DNA of 64,000 nucleotides from Lentinus brumalis (GCA_001792895.1 MARA01000028.1:310001-374000), one strand, 5' to 3'; shown: positions 1 through 11,888, numbered from the stretch's first letter. Notes: generated by a model from the letters alone, not told the origin. Program-made: numbers and translations.

Positions 1-36
1 ACACCTACCACCACCATCTCGGCCTACAGCTCAAGA

Positions 37-2449
37 ATGGTTTCCGCAGATAACTTGAACCTGGACTGTTTGGAACTGATATTTGCATACCTCTCTGGAA
101 ATGATCTTGTCCACGTCTCTTTGGTCAGCAGATCTTTCCTTACAGCAGCCATACCACGGCTGTACAGAACCCTGACTTTCGGACTGCAACAAGCCAAGAA
201 ATATCCATCGGTCCGTCTTCGCATGGCTGGATGGATCTGCATGTACTTACTGGACGACGTTGCTAGATAATATCTCCCTTCGCGGCAGTCCTGGCGCATA
301 CCAACCTAGCCAAACATGTCAGACATATCGGTAAGCAGTCTAGCGGCTGCTCTTCGCGACACACTGAAAACGAGCGCGCCACAGAACTTCGCGCAATTCC
401 CACCGTGAAGTTCCTGCCACAGCCGAAGTTCATGGACGACTGCATGCGCACCATCTCGCTGTGCAAGAACCTCGGGTCTTTCACGTGCACCCTGGACGTC
501 ATGTCCAGTTTCTTGCTCACCCTCCAGGACAAACAGGCCCTGGAACAGTTGCGCTTCATTGGCGGCAATTTCACCACAGACCAGGCCGCTCAGGCTGCCA
601 ACATATCTGGCATCAATGCGCTCACCTTGGACTCGGCCTCGTGGAGCGTGGTCGACGCTCTTCCTCGCTGGAGCGCGACGTTGAGCCCCACCTTGACGTC
701 GCTCACTTTAACGGTATGTATCGTCTGGACTCGAATGCACCTCGCGTTTCTTTCGCAGGAGGCCGGTCATGGGGCCGGTACATCTGAACTGGATGCACCT
801 GCCCGATCTCCGCACTCATGAGCTAGGAAATTTGTCCCACGGCAGGCATACCGGCGTTTCAGACGGGCGAAAGTCGAGACATATACGCCGCCCGTGGATA
901 TTTTCTGTCTCGTTTCACCGCGCCCCGAGCGAAAAGGTATACTTTTCGTCTGAACCCAGCGAAAAGGCCGCTGAAAGCAAACGTCTCGCCCACTGGCGTG
1001 CATTTTCTCCCGTCCAACCCGTCGGGATCTCTGCCGTGTCTAGCCAAGTGTCCGTAGGACAGTTCAAACGCACCCATAAGAGAGGTCAACGGCTGTCACG
1101 CACGGCAGGTACACCCGCGTTTTGGACGGGCGAAAAGGCGAGAGCGGCGAGGATATTTTTTGACTCATTTGAGAGAACGACCCAACCCAAAGGCCTCCTT
1201 TTACCCGACGTGTATGTCCAGATTCCAGAGGCCAGGACATGCATGGGAACTCCTGAGTCTTTCATTTCCTGGCTTTGGGGCCTAAGCGCCCTCGAAAACA
1301 AAGGAAATGATAGACTCCCTCGGGATTTCGCATGCATGTCCTGGCGCTGAAATCTGAACATGCACGTCGTGTCAGGCTGGAACCTGGTGTAACGGTATCC
1401 TCGCGCGGCACCTGTTCAACCTCTTGCATGCCTTTGGTCCCGTTCAAAACGCCGGAATGCCTGTCCCACTCATTTCCGTATGCTGACATCCTTCGCAGTC
1501 CGTACAGACACTGAGCTTGGAGATAATGGAGATGATTCTCCCGCATCTCCCGAAACTCAACAGCCTCCACATAATTGGCTGCCCGAAAGTGGACCAGGGC
1601 GCAGTGCTGCAGTTGCTCGTGTACGTTCCGCAGTTGCAGAGCTTGGCGTTCACCAGTTATGTATGTAGTTCTGCCATCCGAATTCTCGCACGCAGCTAAC
1701 TCGCCGTTTCCAGGAATCCTCTTCGCGCTCGACTCCCGCCGTGGTCGCTCCCCTTCCAATGCTGCGGCATCTCGCCATCGACACCCAGTGCGCACCTAGC
1801 CCAGCGAACTCGACGCCCACCCTCTGGACGACATTGATCAACCTCACGAAGATGTGGTCGTGTCCCCTGAAGTCGCTCTCGCTCAAGCTGTCGGACAAGG
1901 TCGCGCTCGCGGACCCCTTCGTCAAAAACCTTGTCGAGGCGCACCACGCCACTCTTGTCCACCTGTCCTTGCGTAACTGCACCCTGTCCAAGGAGAGCAC
2001 GAAGCTCATCTGCAAGAAGTGCACGGAGCTCGAGACGCTGAAGCTCGCCTTGTCCGCCAAGGAGACCGTATGTCCCCCATCCGCCCGTCGAATCGACGAC
2101 TTGCTGACGGCGGCATCCAGCACACCTTCGCGGACTCCCTCTCGCACGCGAAGCGCGTCCACACCGTGACGGATACCGGCGACATGCACAGCTCGCATAC
2201 CCAGCGCGCCCCAATACCCAAGCACGACATCAACCTGCTCATGACGGCGCAGCCCAGTCTCGAGCACGTAGTGGCGGACGGGCGGACGTGGACGGTGCGT
2301 TGCTGTCGCCCCATCTGATGATCTGGCGCCTGACGATCTCGCAGGCGGTACGACGTCCGGGACGGAGCACCTTCGAGCTGCAGGTCAAGAAGAACGGCCC
2401 GACGCTCCGCCACTGGTTCATGCCCCCAACGGGCGTGATTCAGCTATGA
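37..2449 (+). CDS. F-box / leucine-rich-repeat-like protein, multi-exon
   Basis: The N-terminus (residues 1-45) reads as an F-box: LNLDCLELIFAYLSGNDLVH followed by VSRSF and IPRLYRTL, the usual layout of basidiomycete F-box proteins. Later exons carry LRR-like strand-helix units (LPKLNSLHIIGCPKV, LKSLSLKLSDKVALA, LVHLSLRNCTLSKEST). Inferred role: substrate adaptor of an SCF ubiquitin ligase; no target can be named. The start is the first ATG, at 37. The last exon begins after an AG near 2344 and ends RHWFMPPTGVIQL-stop at 2447-2449. An intron from 714 (GTATGT) to 1498 (TTCGCAG) joins in phase 0 but is 785 nt long, over ten times its neighbours, and is full of repeats. The first intron (about 235-290) and the junction near 2069-2110 could not be fixed exactly. 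Confidence 0.7.
837..1150. repeat. Three degenerate copies of one repeat inside an intron
   Basis: A motif beginning CACGGCAG and continuing to GACGGGCGAAAA occurs three times: near 837-890 (plus), 982-1043 (minus) and 1100-1150 (plus). The first two face each other around a near-palindromic centre (CGAAAAGGTATACTTTTCG, about 929-948). All lie within the 785-nt intron of the F-box/LRR gene. They look like remains of an inverted-repeat element; no coding capacity is seen. Confidence 0.6.
1216..1354. repeat. Long imperfect inverted repeat (hairpin) in the same intron
   Basis: The left arm contains CCAGGACATGCATG and TCATTTCC. The right arm contains the reverse complements GGAAATGA and CATGCATGTCCTGG, with similar spacing and matching flanks (CAGATT / AATCTG). 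The arms are each about 55 nt around a short loop near 1280. It could be a MITE remnant or a structured intronic RNA; the sequence alone does not decide. Confidence 0.6.
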
Positions 2450-3073
2450 TGCGGATGAATGTGCACGATGTCCGTTGTCTGTGTGTTATCTTGCTATCTT
2501 GTTAGGTGTTGCTGCGAGCATTGTCGTCACATCTCAATCTCAGTCAGTCTGCGTTGAAGGAGGATGTCGACCCACACAGCAACACAACGGTCAGCCGAAA
2601 TCCATGATACTGAGTCATATGTCCGACGGATCTCAGGTATTGGATGAGCTTCGCATTTGCAAGTCCGCTATACGCTTTGCGGAAGCCGCCCATAAAGGAC
2701 TCGCCATGGGTTGCATCGGCATTCCTGCCGACTTCGTGAACTGTGGGAAGCACTTCACGTGTACGGCGTAGTGTACACTAGTGTCCTCTGTGGCCAGCTG
2801 AATTCCTTGGAGCAAAAATGGCAAGGAGCGTATCAATACTTACTTGACTGGAGCGAGACAGCTTGGATGACCTCATCGTGGCGATGACTGGCGTTGAATG
2901 CATAACCAAGCGAGCGTCTGAGTTGCCTTATTTGCCATTGAACTTCTCTCCATCAAACTGCGACATCTTTGTCGCATATTTATCGGCCACACATGTAATG
3001 CACTTCATTTATCGAATTCTCCGTGATCCACACTGATGCTAGATTCACATCACCGCAATAGAAATCTGGAGAG
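2450..3073. other. Intergenic, no gene recognised
   Basis: Short open frames here (for example 2475-2771) have no family features, no plausible exon structure and no resemblance to the neighbours. I see nothing supportable apart from the promoter of the next gene. Confidence 0.5.
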
Positions 3074-4918
3074 ATGACTTCAACGTTGGTTGATCTACCA
3101 GTCGAGTTGTTGTCCTGCATTTTTTTCCACCTCGACTTCAGGGATGTACTTCGCTGTCGTGGGGTAAGCACCGTCGGAGTCAATTATGAATCAGTACATA
3201 GCTGACTTAGAGATGACACCCCAGGTGTGCAGCAGCTTAAAGGACTTCGTAGATGACGACTCGCACATGCGTTACAAGATCGAGCTGGCCGTGGCAGGGA
3301 TGAAGGATGGGGTACACAGCACCCTCACGGTGTTCGATCGGCTCTCCATGCTGGAACAAAATAGAGATGCATGGCGGAAGCTCGCCTGGACGTCTCAGAA
3401 AGACATACCCGCGACCCGCAATAGCGCATCCTGGGAGCTCTGCGGGGGTGTCTTCGCTGAAGAAGAGAACCGCAGGACGCTTCACTTCTGGCAACTTCCG
3501 TCCCAAATCCGGGGATTCCAATGGAGGGAGTGGACTCTCAAAGACGTGGGGTGAGCATGTCAGACTTTGGCATAGATCCGGCACAGGATCTCTTGGTGAT
3601 CGCGGAGGACATCGGGTGCGTAAGTAGCCGTTCGTGGGGCTCGCGTGGATGCTCAAATCTGCTATGTCGTTAGCTCGCTCTGTCGGATGCACCTGAGGTC
3701 GATGACGACGGGCATGGTGCACCCTATGTCGCCTCCTGGAGGCGTGCTCGTGCACTGGCATGAACCCGAACACGCATACTCGATACAGATCTCGAATGAT
3801 CACCTTGCGGTCCTCCTAACCGACCATCGCAGTCTAGACTCCGAACTCGTCATTTGGAACTGGAAGTCCGGCGCCGTCCTCCTGGTAAGAGATCTACACA
3901 TCTGTTGCTCGCAGAAGTTCTGATTGACAGTCTCCTAGCTGTTGACTGACACAGATGTGCTCTCCTTCGTGTTTCTAACGTCGACCTACATCTTGCTCCT
4001 TGCATTCGGCGAGCCAACTGAGGACGATGTCGGGGCCAACCACATCGGTCCCGGCTCCAATCTTTGTCTACTCGTGATCGATTTGGACAGAGCCCGACGG
4101 GCCAAGCGAGTGCGGGTCGACGATCTCGAATTTCTCTGCGCATTCCTCTATCCCGACCTGCACGACCGTTGTAATGTCATCGACATGGTGTTGTCCGCCG
4201 CTCCCGGACCAGCCTGGACACCCTCTTCATCCCTACCAGCTCCTTTTTCGATATCAGGAGAAGATCGATTGCTTGTGGTGACCCTGAAGATCGCTCATGG
4301 GGTGTACTGGGAGGTGTCGACCTTGACCTCCTTCATCCCGTCCGAGACGCTCCTGTCTGCCATCAAGTCCTTGCCGTCCGGACAGACAAGCCGGGTCTTC
4401 GCCTGGGAAGACTGGGGCGTATATGGGTCTCGACTTGAGGTGGCGCCGCAGGAGCACTTGCTCGCCATGCCCTGTTATGTACACGGGACGTCCTTTGCCA
4501 GGCACATTCAAGAGCCCACCCAGCCTCTTCTGTTCCCCTTCACCATCGAAGTCTTTGACTTCAACCCTCTCGCTCTCCGGCGCGCGCTTTTGTCTCCTCA
4601 GGCCGAGGGCGGATCGTCCGGGTACAAAAACGATGCGGCAATTGTGGCAACACCCACGACGTTGACGGGTCACCACAGCACGATCTTCACCGATGAGGTC
4701 ACTACGTACTACCCCTACTTTCGACGAGCAGTGGAGATACCCGGCAGGGACGAGATGGAGCAAGTCCTTTTCGACGCGTTGCTGCTCGAGGAGGACTCGC
4801 TGATCCTTGTGTCCAGCGTGAGTTTTGTACTGGCAGTCGGGAGTCGTGACAAGGCTGATTAATCTGTTGCCAGGAATCGGTGAACTCGAATCCGTTCTAT
4901 CGAATCCTGACATTTTGA
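3074..4918 (+). pseudogene. F-box / propeller-like protein, family copy 1, with a 1-nt frameshift
   Basis: Five exons: 3074-3163, 3225-3615, 3674-3884, 3939-4817, 4874-4918. Exon 1 encodes an F-box (LVDLPVELLSCIFFHLDFRD, then VLRCRG). Later exons resemble WD/propeller blades (SELVIWNWKSG, FVFLTSTYILLL). Exon positions, phases and the C-terminal YRILTF-stop match the copies at 7875-9678 and 25938-27709. The frame breaks after 3551: GACGTGGGG runs into TGA, whereas both siblings read DVGM and continue. Exon 2 is one base short; with one more base in the G run all five exons join. This is either a recent pseudogene or a homopolymer sequencing error. Likely role if functional: SCF substrate receptor. 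Confidence 0.8.
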
Positions 4919-5314
4919 CGATCCATCACACTCTGAATGGCCATCAGCGTAGAGCGAAAGCCGTTGCTCGACGAGCTCACAGCGTAACTTATCTGGTGTC
5001 GACTGCGATGTGGACGGAGTACTTTCAAGCTGTACCTTGAGGGACGAGGAACTATTACAGGCTGGTAAGCGAGCCTACTTGAGGGAAGGTGATGCCGCGC
5101 GCAAGATTGTCTCCAGTCACATACTAATATAGAGTTTGACGTTCGGTACGACTCACTACTTAATCCAGTGATCTCATAGTCGTCTCTGTTGCGACTCGAT
5201 GGTTGACTGTAAGTACTAAATCAGTGCTGCTCCGAGTACTCTACACTCAACGTTGTGTTGCGTTGTGAGTCATGAATAAAGAAGCTCCGGCAAAAAGAAA
5301 CTACTGTGTAATTA
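4919..5314. other. Intergenic spacer
   Basis: Lies between the F-box gene stop and the tRNA-Lys. No coding or repeat structure recognised. The 3' flank of the tRNA (minus strand) has a T-rich stretch near 5292-5302 that may serve as a Pol III terminator. Confidence 0.4.
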
Positions 5315-5396
5315 GCCCACCGCGAGGGTCGAACTCGCAGCCTTCAGATACCCGCCTATAAGAGTCTGACGCTCTATCCGATTGAGCTAGGCGGGC
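5315..5396 (-). tRNA. tRNA-Lys(CUU) with a 9-nt intron
   Basis: The minus strand reads GCCCGCCTAGCTC through GGTGGGC. The 7-bp acceptor pairs GCCCGCC with GGTGGGC (one G-T pair), the T-arm is GCGAG TTCGACC CTCGC, and the anticodon stem is TCAGA/TCTGA. The loop CTCTTA-A gives anticodon CTT. Removing TAGGCGGGT between positions 37 and 38, the normal eukaryotic site, leaves 73 nt. The exons match three other tRNA-Lys genes in this window; this one has the shortest intron. Confidence 0.95.
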
Positions 5397-6199
5397 CATA
5401 GCTTCTATGCGCCACGTTCGATCGCGAGCGCACGGCAGGGGCGAAGGACACGGTCTCCTCCTCTTCCTCGTCCGTGGGGTCCGTGCTCCATCAAAGAAAC
5501 TCATGAAAGCCGTCATACAATTCTGATTCCCTTCTAATCTCGACGTGTCGCCTTCGCGTCCCTGGAACGTCGCAGTCAAAATCCATTTCTACAATGCCAG
5601 TAATTGTTCTGCGGAGGCAGGTCATGGATTCATTATAAGGCTGATACTTGTTGACCCTGTTCTGCGGATGTCAATGCGGTCACGGTCATTGTAGAAGATA
5701 CAAAGGCGGGTAGCATCAGAGTCTGCTCTTGCTTGGTGGAAATTTTGCGTAAGGAGACACCTATTGACTCTCCCAGAAGTCAAGTCTGTGCTTGAAGGGT
5801 GAGAAGAGGGATAGTAGAGGTACGCATTGACAACGACCGTGGTGGTTAAGAGCACACCCGCAAGCGCTTGTTTGCTTCCAAGCGAACGCTTTCCGTCTTT
5901 ATCGGACACAGGTCTCAAATTTGGAGATTCAAACCTCTGCCACGCTCCACTGGGAGAGTTTCTCAGTCAAAAAACCCGGCACCTTTGGAGGCAGGTCGGC
6001 TATATTCCACACAACAAGCGCATGATAGCCTGTACGCTGTAAGGAAGCGAACATCCACAGAGACTATTCCTTCAAAGCGCCACGCACATCGTGGATTCGC
6101 GGTTTGACCCCGGAACGCGTCCTGAATCAAGTTCAAGGTCAGTACTCAGGTGACATGGAGACATGAAGAATGTCACCCTGATTGAGAGTGCATACCTTG
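5397..6199. other. Intergenic spacer
   Basis: No supported gene. Small open frames around 5622-6107 show neither family motifs nor paralogy. Confidence 0.4.
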
Positions 6200-6831
6200 T
6201 CAGGCTGGGAAGACGTATGCAGTGATGCCTTCATACATATACCCTTTGGAGGTGGCAGTCTGTATCTCTGAGGAGTTCAGGGTGTAGTAGTGGACCTCGA
6301 TGTCGGGCCTGAACATCCTGTAGAACGCCTTCGTCCCAGCGCACCCCGTCTCCGCACTGGTGTCCGCGTAGGCGTATCCAATGACCCCCTGGTATTCGTA
6401 CCCGTTCGAGTCAACGGCGCTCTCGACCTCGTCCCACGAAGTTGTCACGAAGTGATCCGTCTTCGACGCGCTCCAGAGACGGTAGAGCGGTACGGTGTTC
6501 GGGACGCGCGGGCCCGTGGAGTTGCTGTAGACATTCGCAAGGACGTTCTCGTGGAGGTACGCGCCGCCTTCGAGGGCACGCTCGACTTCGGTCGCGTCCG
6601 TTGTGTAGATGCGGTCAGTGAGACTGCCGCTCACGACGACATAGAGCGGAACAGTAGCAAAACCGCAAGCTTCCGCGGCACGGGTCTGTGCGTAAAAGGC
6701 CAGTTAGAGGTGTCGCAACTACTAGTAGAGCGGCGTAAATGCACTACCTCTAGGGCAACCGGGACCGAGATGCAGCGAGCCTGGAGAAAGAGGGCGGCGG
6801 CGGTGAGAGCACTGGAGAGGATGGCCTTCAT
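6200..6831 (-). CDS. Secreted DUF5648-like protein
   Basis: Two exons, 6831-6748 and 6685-6200, joined in phase 0 by a 62-nt intron, give 189 residues. Residues 1-20 (MKAILSSALTAAALFLQARC) look like a signal peptide. The rest holds about three similar units of roughly 45 residues of the type PLYRLWSASKTDHFVTTSWD..GY.YQGVIGYAYA, with repeated aromatic, DHF/HYYT and GY positions. This pattern is that of the DUF5648 family of secreted fungal and bacterial proteins, whose biochemical role is not established. Ends AYVFPA-stop. No catalytic motif is evident; a wall or carbohydrate-binding role is only a guess. Confidence 0.75.
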
Positions 6832-7874
6832 GCTGCTGCAGTCGGGAGTCGTGGTTGATAGACTGACGAGGAGTAGTCTCTACAGCTCACGACTTATGTA
6901 CCCTCCAACTTCCGAGAGGGACCGACCGCCGGCGTGCTAGGATTGGGTGATTTTATTCCGGTCAGCCAGATTTGCGGGCTGCAATGACAGCCGGACATAA
7001 GCGTACAGATGATACAGTTCATGCAGCCAGCTTGCCACAATCCCGGCGGTATGCTGGCCTTCTTGAATGGACGCACTACTAGCGACGATGGCATCGGAGC
7101 CGGGCAGTGATCCCTCTGTGCCCTGTGCCCACTGATTATGGCTGAGCAGCCTCCATTGCACGCCTGGTGAGCCATGAATCAGCTTTGCTTTATCAGGCAG
7201 ATATAGTCATGCAAGTGTTTGGTACAAAGGCCGTAGACAACTTACAGTTCAGTATGGCTCGAGTCCTCCGGCTGATATCGTACATGCACCCTTCCGCATT
7301 TGCGGTTGGCGAGAAGCAGAAGCATGATGTGAATCGGAGAAGCTTCCATGAAATTTACGAGCGGCCATCTCGACGGCTTCAATCCCTGACCTAACAGTTC
7401 AGACTCAGGTCCCGGACCCCATACACTTCGTTATCAGCGTCGAGTGGCGTGAGTTAGAGGGCGGGGCAAAATACCACTCGAAGTTCCTCACACGGCGACC
7501 AGCGATGTTTTAAGGTTCGTGCACGTAACCCGCTGAACTGGATTCACGCAGCAGGTTTCTGTGCGAGAAACAGCATCCCTGGAACGTTCCTGGCGATTCC
7601 GAGTGAGAGTTCCGGCTCAGAATAAGTCCAAAGCGAAAGAGTTCAAGAATGTTCAAGCACGCAGCGAGCAAGCAAAGGTGAGCATCCTCGACTCAACATC
7701 GACTCCTGTCGCGCATCCATGACGTCACGCGTTGTGGGCGATTGTGACAGCGCACTGACCTAAAGAAGTAAGAGCAGGTAAGTAGTACTTACACAGAAGA
7801 AGACTAGAGCTACAAGCATTCGACCGATTTCTAAGGATGTGGACTCTTGCGTTGCGATTGATATGCGGGAGATG
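6832..7874. other. Intergenic, nothing recognised
   Basis: About 1 kb between the DUF5648-like gene and the 3' end of the second F-box copy. Minus-strand frames at 6937-7175 are open but overlap each other in different frames and show no known family. Confidence 0.4.
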
Positions 7875-9678
7875 CTAGAACGTCAGAACCCGATACTTTC
7901 TTATATGGTGTTGCTAGGACAATGTCAGCACAGCGCATGTCGCGAAAGACCGTGTTGGACTCACGCTCGACACCATGATCAACGAGTCCTCCGAGATCAT
8001 GACCGCTTCAAAGTGTCCCTCCCCCTCAGATCCCTCTCCCCCTAACGGCCTCGTCTTCCTCAACCAGTACGGGAGCGACGTCTGCACGGGCTCCCTGAAC
8101 ACACCTGCCCTCCGGAACTCCGTCGTCTCCGTCACGAGCCGTGCGTTCTCCGTCGTCTGGGCCTCGCCCTCGGAGCAGAGCGTGCGCTGGATGTCGAGCT
8201 GGTTGAAGTCGAGCGTCATGATGACTTGCTGCGAGCCCGCGCGGAGCACCATCGCGAACGTCATCCCGTACACGTAGCACACCCAGACGGGCGTGTGTCT
8301 CGACGGGGCGACGACGAAGCGCGACCCGCGTGGGCCCCACTCTGACCACTCGAAGTCGCGGCGGGTCTCCCCGGGAGCGAGAGAGGACAGGGCGGAGAGG
8401 AACGTAGATGCGGGGATGAGGGAGAGCAGGGCGATGTGGGCGTGGCCGTCCGTCAGCCATATGGTGTTCACGAAGAGCCTATCCGTCCGTGAGATGTGGA
8501 ACGGCACCTTCAGCGACGGGCTCGGCCGCCAATGGGGACCAGGGTCGGAGCGTAGCGACATGGCGAGGGTGGTGAAGTTGTTGCTCAGCATCGGATAGTG
8601 GAACGCGCAGAGGTAGTCGAGCTCTGAGAGCTTGGCGGGAGCATCGGGTGCTGCATCGAGGTCGAGCACCAGGATGCGGGAGGTGATGGTGTGCGGGAAG
8701 TTGCCCTCCTCGTCCGGGTCCTCGTCCGGATAGGTCGTGAGCAGGATGTATCGCGAGGTCAGGAACGAGAACGATGGCATGAACTCGCCACATAGGTGCT
8801 CGAGGAAGGATCGTCGTCAGTCGCACTGCGCGAGCATGAGAGCTGAACCGCTTACTATTCGGAGGGACCCGCTCTTCCAGTTCCATATCAGCAGCTCGCA
8901 TGCAGCCTCTTCGGGGCCCTGTATCAGAAGACCAAGAAAGTCTTCGGACGTCTGAATGGTGTAGGAATATCGTTCGGGGCGCAGTTGATGGACGAGCATG
9001 CCTGTCTTCGGGGCGTCCGGGTGTATTCTACCGGTGGCGAGCGATCTCAAGTGGACGCGAGAGAACATCTCAGACCTGCAAAGGCGGTAGTTGGGCCCAT
9101 ATATATGAGCGCAGTACTGGCGGTGCATCGCAACTTGCAACTCACCCTTCTGTATGGTGCTCTATGGCGACCAAGAGGTCCTGCGCGGGGTCCATCCCAA
9201 AGTCGCGGATCTTCATGCCCACGTCCTCGATCGTCCACACCTTCTCCTCGATGCCCCGGATGACCGACGGCAGCTGCGCGCACACGAGCGTCGACTCGCC
9301 ATCCGCCTGCGCCAGGACGCCCCCGTACAGCTCCCACACGCCCCCGCGCCGCATGTCGTACTCCGTCCTCGCTTTCCACGTCAGCGTCTTCCACGCCTCT
9401 TGTCGTTCGCGCAGGATCGCGAGGCGGTCCGAGGGCGTGAGCGCACTGGGCGGGCCGTCCTCCATCCCTGCGAGGGCGAGCTCGATCTTGTACTGCGCGT
9501 GCACATCGTCGTCGATCAGGTGTTTGAAGTACACGCAGACCTGCAGACGCGAGCAATCAGCAGTGAACACGGTTGCAGACAGAAAGGCGATCACCTCGCG
9601 ACATCGGAGGATGTCCCGCACGTCGAGATTGGCGATGATAGTGACCAGAAGCTCGGCGGGCAGCCCTATGAGCTCCAT
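7875..9678 (-). CDS. F-box / propeller-like protein, family copy 2 (intact)
   Basis: Five exons on the minus strand: 9678-9595, 9540-9146, 9075-8856, about 8798 to 7956, and 7913-7875. Exon 1 encodes the F-box (MELIGLPAELLVTIIANLDV, then RDILRCRE). Exon 2 holds the family block YKIELALAGMEDGPPSALTP, WELYGGVLAQ and DFGMDPAQDLLVAIEH. Exons 3-4 hold propeller-like strands (CELLIWNWKSGSLRI, FSFLTSRYILL) and HIALLSLIPASTFLSALSSL. The 39-nt last exon ends YRVLTF-stop. Exons 1-3 join exactly in phase; the acceptor of exon 4 is the least certain junction. Probable SCF substrate receptor. It starts 309 bp from RCF1, head to head. Confidence 0.8.
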
Positions 9679-9987
9679 GTCTCAAACGATGAGCACGGAG
9701 GTGGACGATCGTGGACGATGGCAGGCTCGACGACGCGGACGCAAGTCTGAGCTCGACGTCGATGACGATGTCGGCGCTCCGCGCCTCTGGGCGTGCGAGC
9801 GCGCGACGAGGCGAGACTTCGTCCCTCCCCTCATTCCGAATCTCCTCCTGCTCGCTGTGCAGCCCGACGAGCTCTAGTCGTCTTCTGGGTCGTCTACGCT
9901 GGTGGAATTCGCTCTTCTTCACGTCCGGAAGAGCTCAGACTCGGAGAATATCGACATCCGCAACGGGGCCTCGAACCTAACACCGTC

Positions 9988-10518
9988 ATGAGCATCGAGC
10001 CCGTCGGCGAGCCCCAAGTGCTCCTCGATGCGAACGGGAACCCAATCGAGTCGTGGGGAGGCAAGTTCGAGCGCAAGTTCAAGGAGAACCCGTTCGTCCC
10101 AGTTCGTGCGTGCACCTTTCGCCATTATCTCCCTAAAGTTGACGAACGAATTGCTCGCGCAGTCGCCGGTTTGACGACGGTGTCGCTCATTATCGCAGCG
10201 ACCAAGCTTCGCCGACGCGACAGCGTCTCGCTCAACCACTGGCTTCGCGTCCGTGTTGTCATGCAGGGCCTCACTGTCGTCGCCGTCGTCGGCGGCTCGT
10301 GGTGGTACGGCCAGATGAAGCATCAGAAGGAGGCTGCTGCCTCCGCGGATCAGGAGCGGGTCCTGGAGCGCGCTGCGTTCAGTGCACGCTTGCGCGCAGC
10401 AGAGGAGGCGGATCGACAGGAGAAGCTCGAGACAATGGCGGCGACGGCGACGGCGACGGAGGCTACGACATCAAAGAGCAAGGGCAAAAGTTGGTGGTGG
10501 GGAAAGGGCAGCTCGTAA
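9988..10518 (+). CDS. RCF1: Respiratory supercomplex factor 1, HIG1-domain protein
   Basis: Two exons, 9988-10105 and 10163-10518, give 157 residues. The splice (GTGCGT..GCGCAG, 57 nt) creates KFKENPFVPVLAGLTTVSL, the hallmark start of the HIG1 domain. It is followed by RDSVSLNHWLRVRVVMQGLT and VVAVVGGSWWYG, giving two membrane helices. The C-terminus is charged, coiled-coil-like (residues about 100-135) and ends in a K/S/W-rich tail. Family knowledge: mitochondrial inner-membrane protein that associates with cytochrome c oxidase and stabilises III-IV supercomplexes. Length and topology fit fungal Rcf1. It is convergent with URM1, about 300 bp away. Confidence 0.92.
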   Translation: MSIEPVGEPQVLLDANGNPIESWGGKFERKFKENPFVPVRACTFRHYLPKVDERIARAVAGLTTVSLIIAATKLRRRDSVSLNHWLRVRVVMQGLTVVAVVGGSWWYGQMKHQKEAAASADQERVLERAAFSARLRAAEEADRQEKLETMAATATATEATTSKSKGKSWWWGKGSS

Positions 10519-10817
10519 GCAGCACAATTGTTGGCTGTACGTTTTCGACCCCTGGTGTGTATCCCTGCGCGACGCATGTAGTATTTCCCCACTCATCCCT
10601 TCGACCCTGGCGTGCCTTCTCTCATTGTACATTACAGCATAGATATCCTCGTCCTTTGTACATCTTGAAGCGCGGCGGGCGGCTGGGATCGTGCGGCGTG
10701 AGTCCCCTCTGTGACATGTGAGCGAACCCCCATAGCGGCGGAGAGCATGCGACATACTTTCCGCCGGGGAGCATGGCTTGGCGTCGATCCTCTGGATTGG
10801 ACGTTCGAGCGTGACGA

Positions 10818-11227
10818 CTATCCGCCGTGCAAAGTCGATATGAACACGATTTCGTCTCCGTCCTTCAATTGGTATTCCCCTTCACCCTCTAGTTCCCAGT
10901 CTGTGTCATTCACGAGCACCAGAACGCCCGGCCGTCTACAGAAGTATGCCACCATCACTCATGTCTTCTTGAGTCCGACAGCTTGAACGGAAGTACGTAC
11001 ACCGTTCCGTTCTCCACGAACAGCTCCGCCCGCTCTTTCAGCAGATTATCCCTCAGCCAGAACAACAAGTATGTGATGTCCACCGGTTTGGAAGGCACAT
11101 CTGAACCCTCCGGAGTCTGGCCTGTAGCGGGTACGTTCGCAGGTATCGTGATGCGATGAGAGCGCTGATTTGAGAACAGGAGCTCGAGGCCGCCGCCGAA
11201 TTCGATCTTTAAAGAGATGGTCGACAT
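10818..11227 (-). CDS. URM1: Ubiquitin-related modifier Urm1
   Basis: Exons 11227-11001 and 10935-10818 give 114 residues. It starts [18 protein letters not shown] and, after the splice, reads [18 protein letters not shown], then [18 protein letters not shown]. The C-terminal Gly-Gly, the [12 protein letters not shown] block and the [10 protein letters not shown] tail are diagnostic of Urm1. Family role: sulphur carrier activated by the E1-like Uba4, needed for 2-thiolation of wobble U34 in cytosolic tRNAs (Lys, Glu, Gln) and for protein urmylation. A short low-conservation insert (about residues 27-45, [20 protein letters not shown]) makes it slightly longer than the roughly 100-residue yeast protein. 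Confidence 0.95.
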
Positions 11228-11888
11228 TGCAGGACGAATAATCCGAGTTGGAAGAGGAAACGGGATGAGGCAGACACAGGAAAACCGCGGACTGGGCGCC
11301 AGATATCAGATCTCGATCTGTGTAAGTAAGTATGAGTTTGAGTCGAACGCCGAGTATGCGATACTTGACTCAGCTGTGTAACACGGACTGTCAACGCCCG
11401 TGAAAGTCTCCCTGCAGTGCCTGGAGCTAATGCGGTTGCATGACGCTCACGCAGTACTCATGCGGCGGTCATACGACAGACCTTCAGGCGATGAGATTGA
11501 TTTCTGACATCTTCCATACACCTTGGCGAGAACTCTGAGTATCGGTAGGCCTCGCTTCCTGTTCTATGTTCAAATGCATACTGACTCCGTGCTTTCTACA
11601 GGTTCTTTTAACCGCCAGTAACCGCCAGACCGGCAATCGTAGCACCGTCGGGGTGGATGTTCACTGTGTAACTTGTATTTCGGCTCCAAGACCTATGCGA
11701 TGTCATACTACCTCTCGCGGAGGCATGCAGGGATGCAGATGCAACTTGTCACCCGGTCACACTCTTCAATCCCGGTGGCGAGCGCAGAAGACAAGAAGTC
11801 CGATTCCTTCCGGCCGCACAACACACGCTTATAAGGCGAGCGCATCCCCTTGCTGCGTTTCTACCCCACAATTCCATCAACCTGCAAT
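11228..11888. other. Divergent intergenic region, URM1 / peroxidase 1
   Basis: Holds the upstream regions of URM1 (minus) and the peroxidase gene (plus). A TATAAG box lies at 11830-11835. No other feature recognised. Confidence 0.4.
11830..11835 (+). promoter_or_regulatory. Probable TATA box of peroxidase gene 1
   Basis: TATAAG, 59 nt upstream of the ATG at 11889. The spacing resembles that of the aldo-keto reductase genes further right. Suggests a regulated rather than housekeeping promoter (inference). Confidence 0.45.

Noticed and set aside
769..1350. A 193-codon open frame on the plus strand
   Set aside because: It lies wholly in the repeat-filled intron of the F-box/LRR gene and is built from the repeat copies; flanking exons splice past it in phase.
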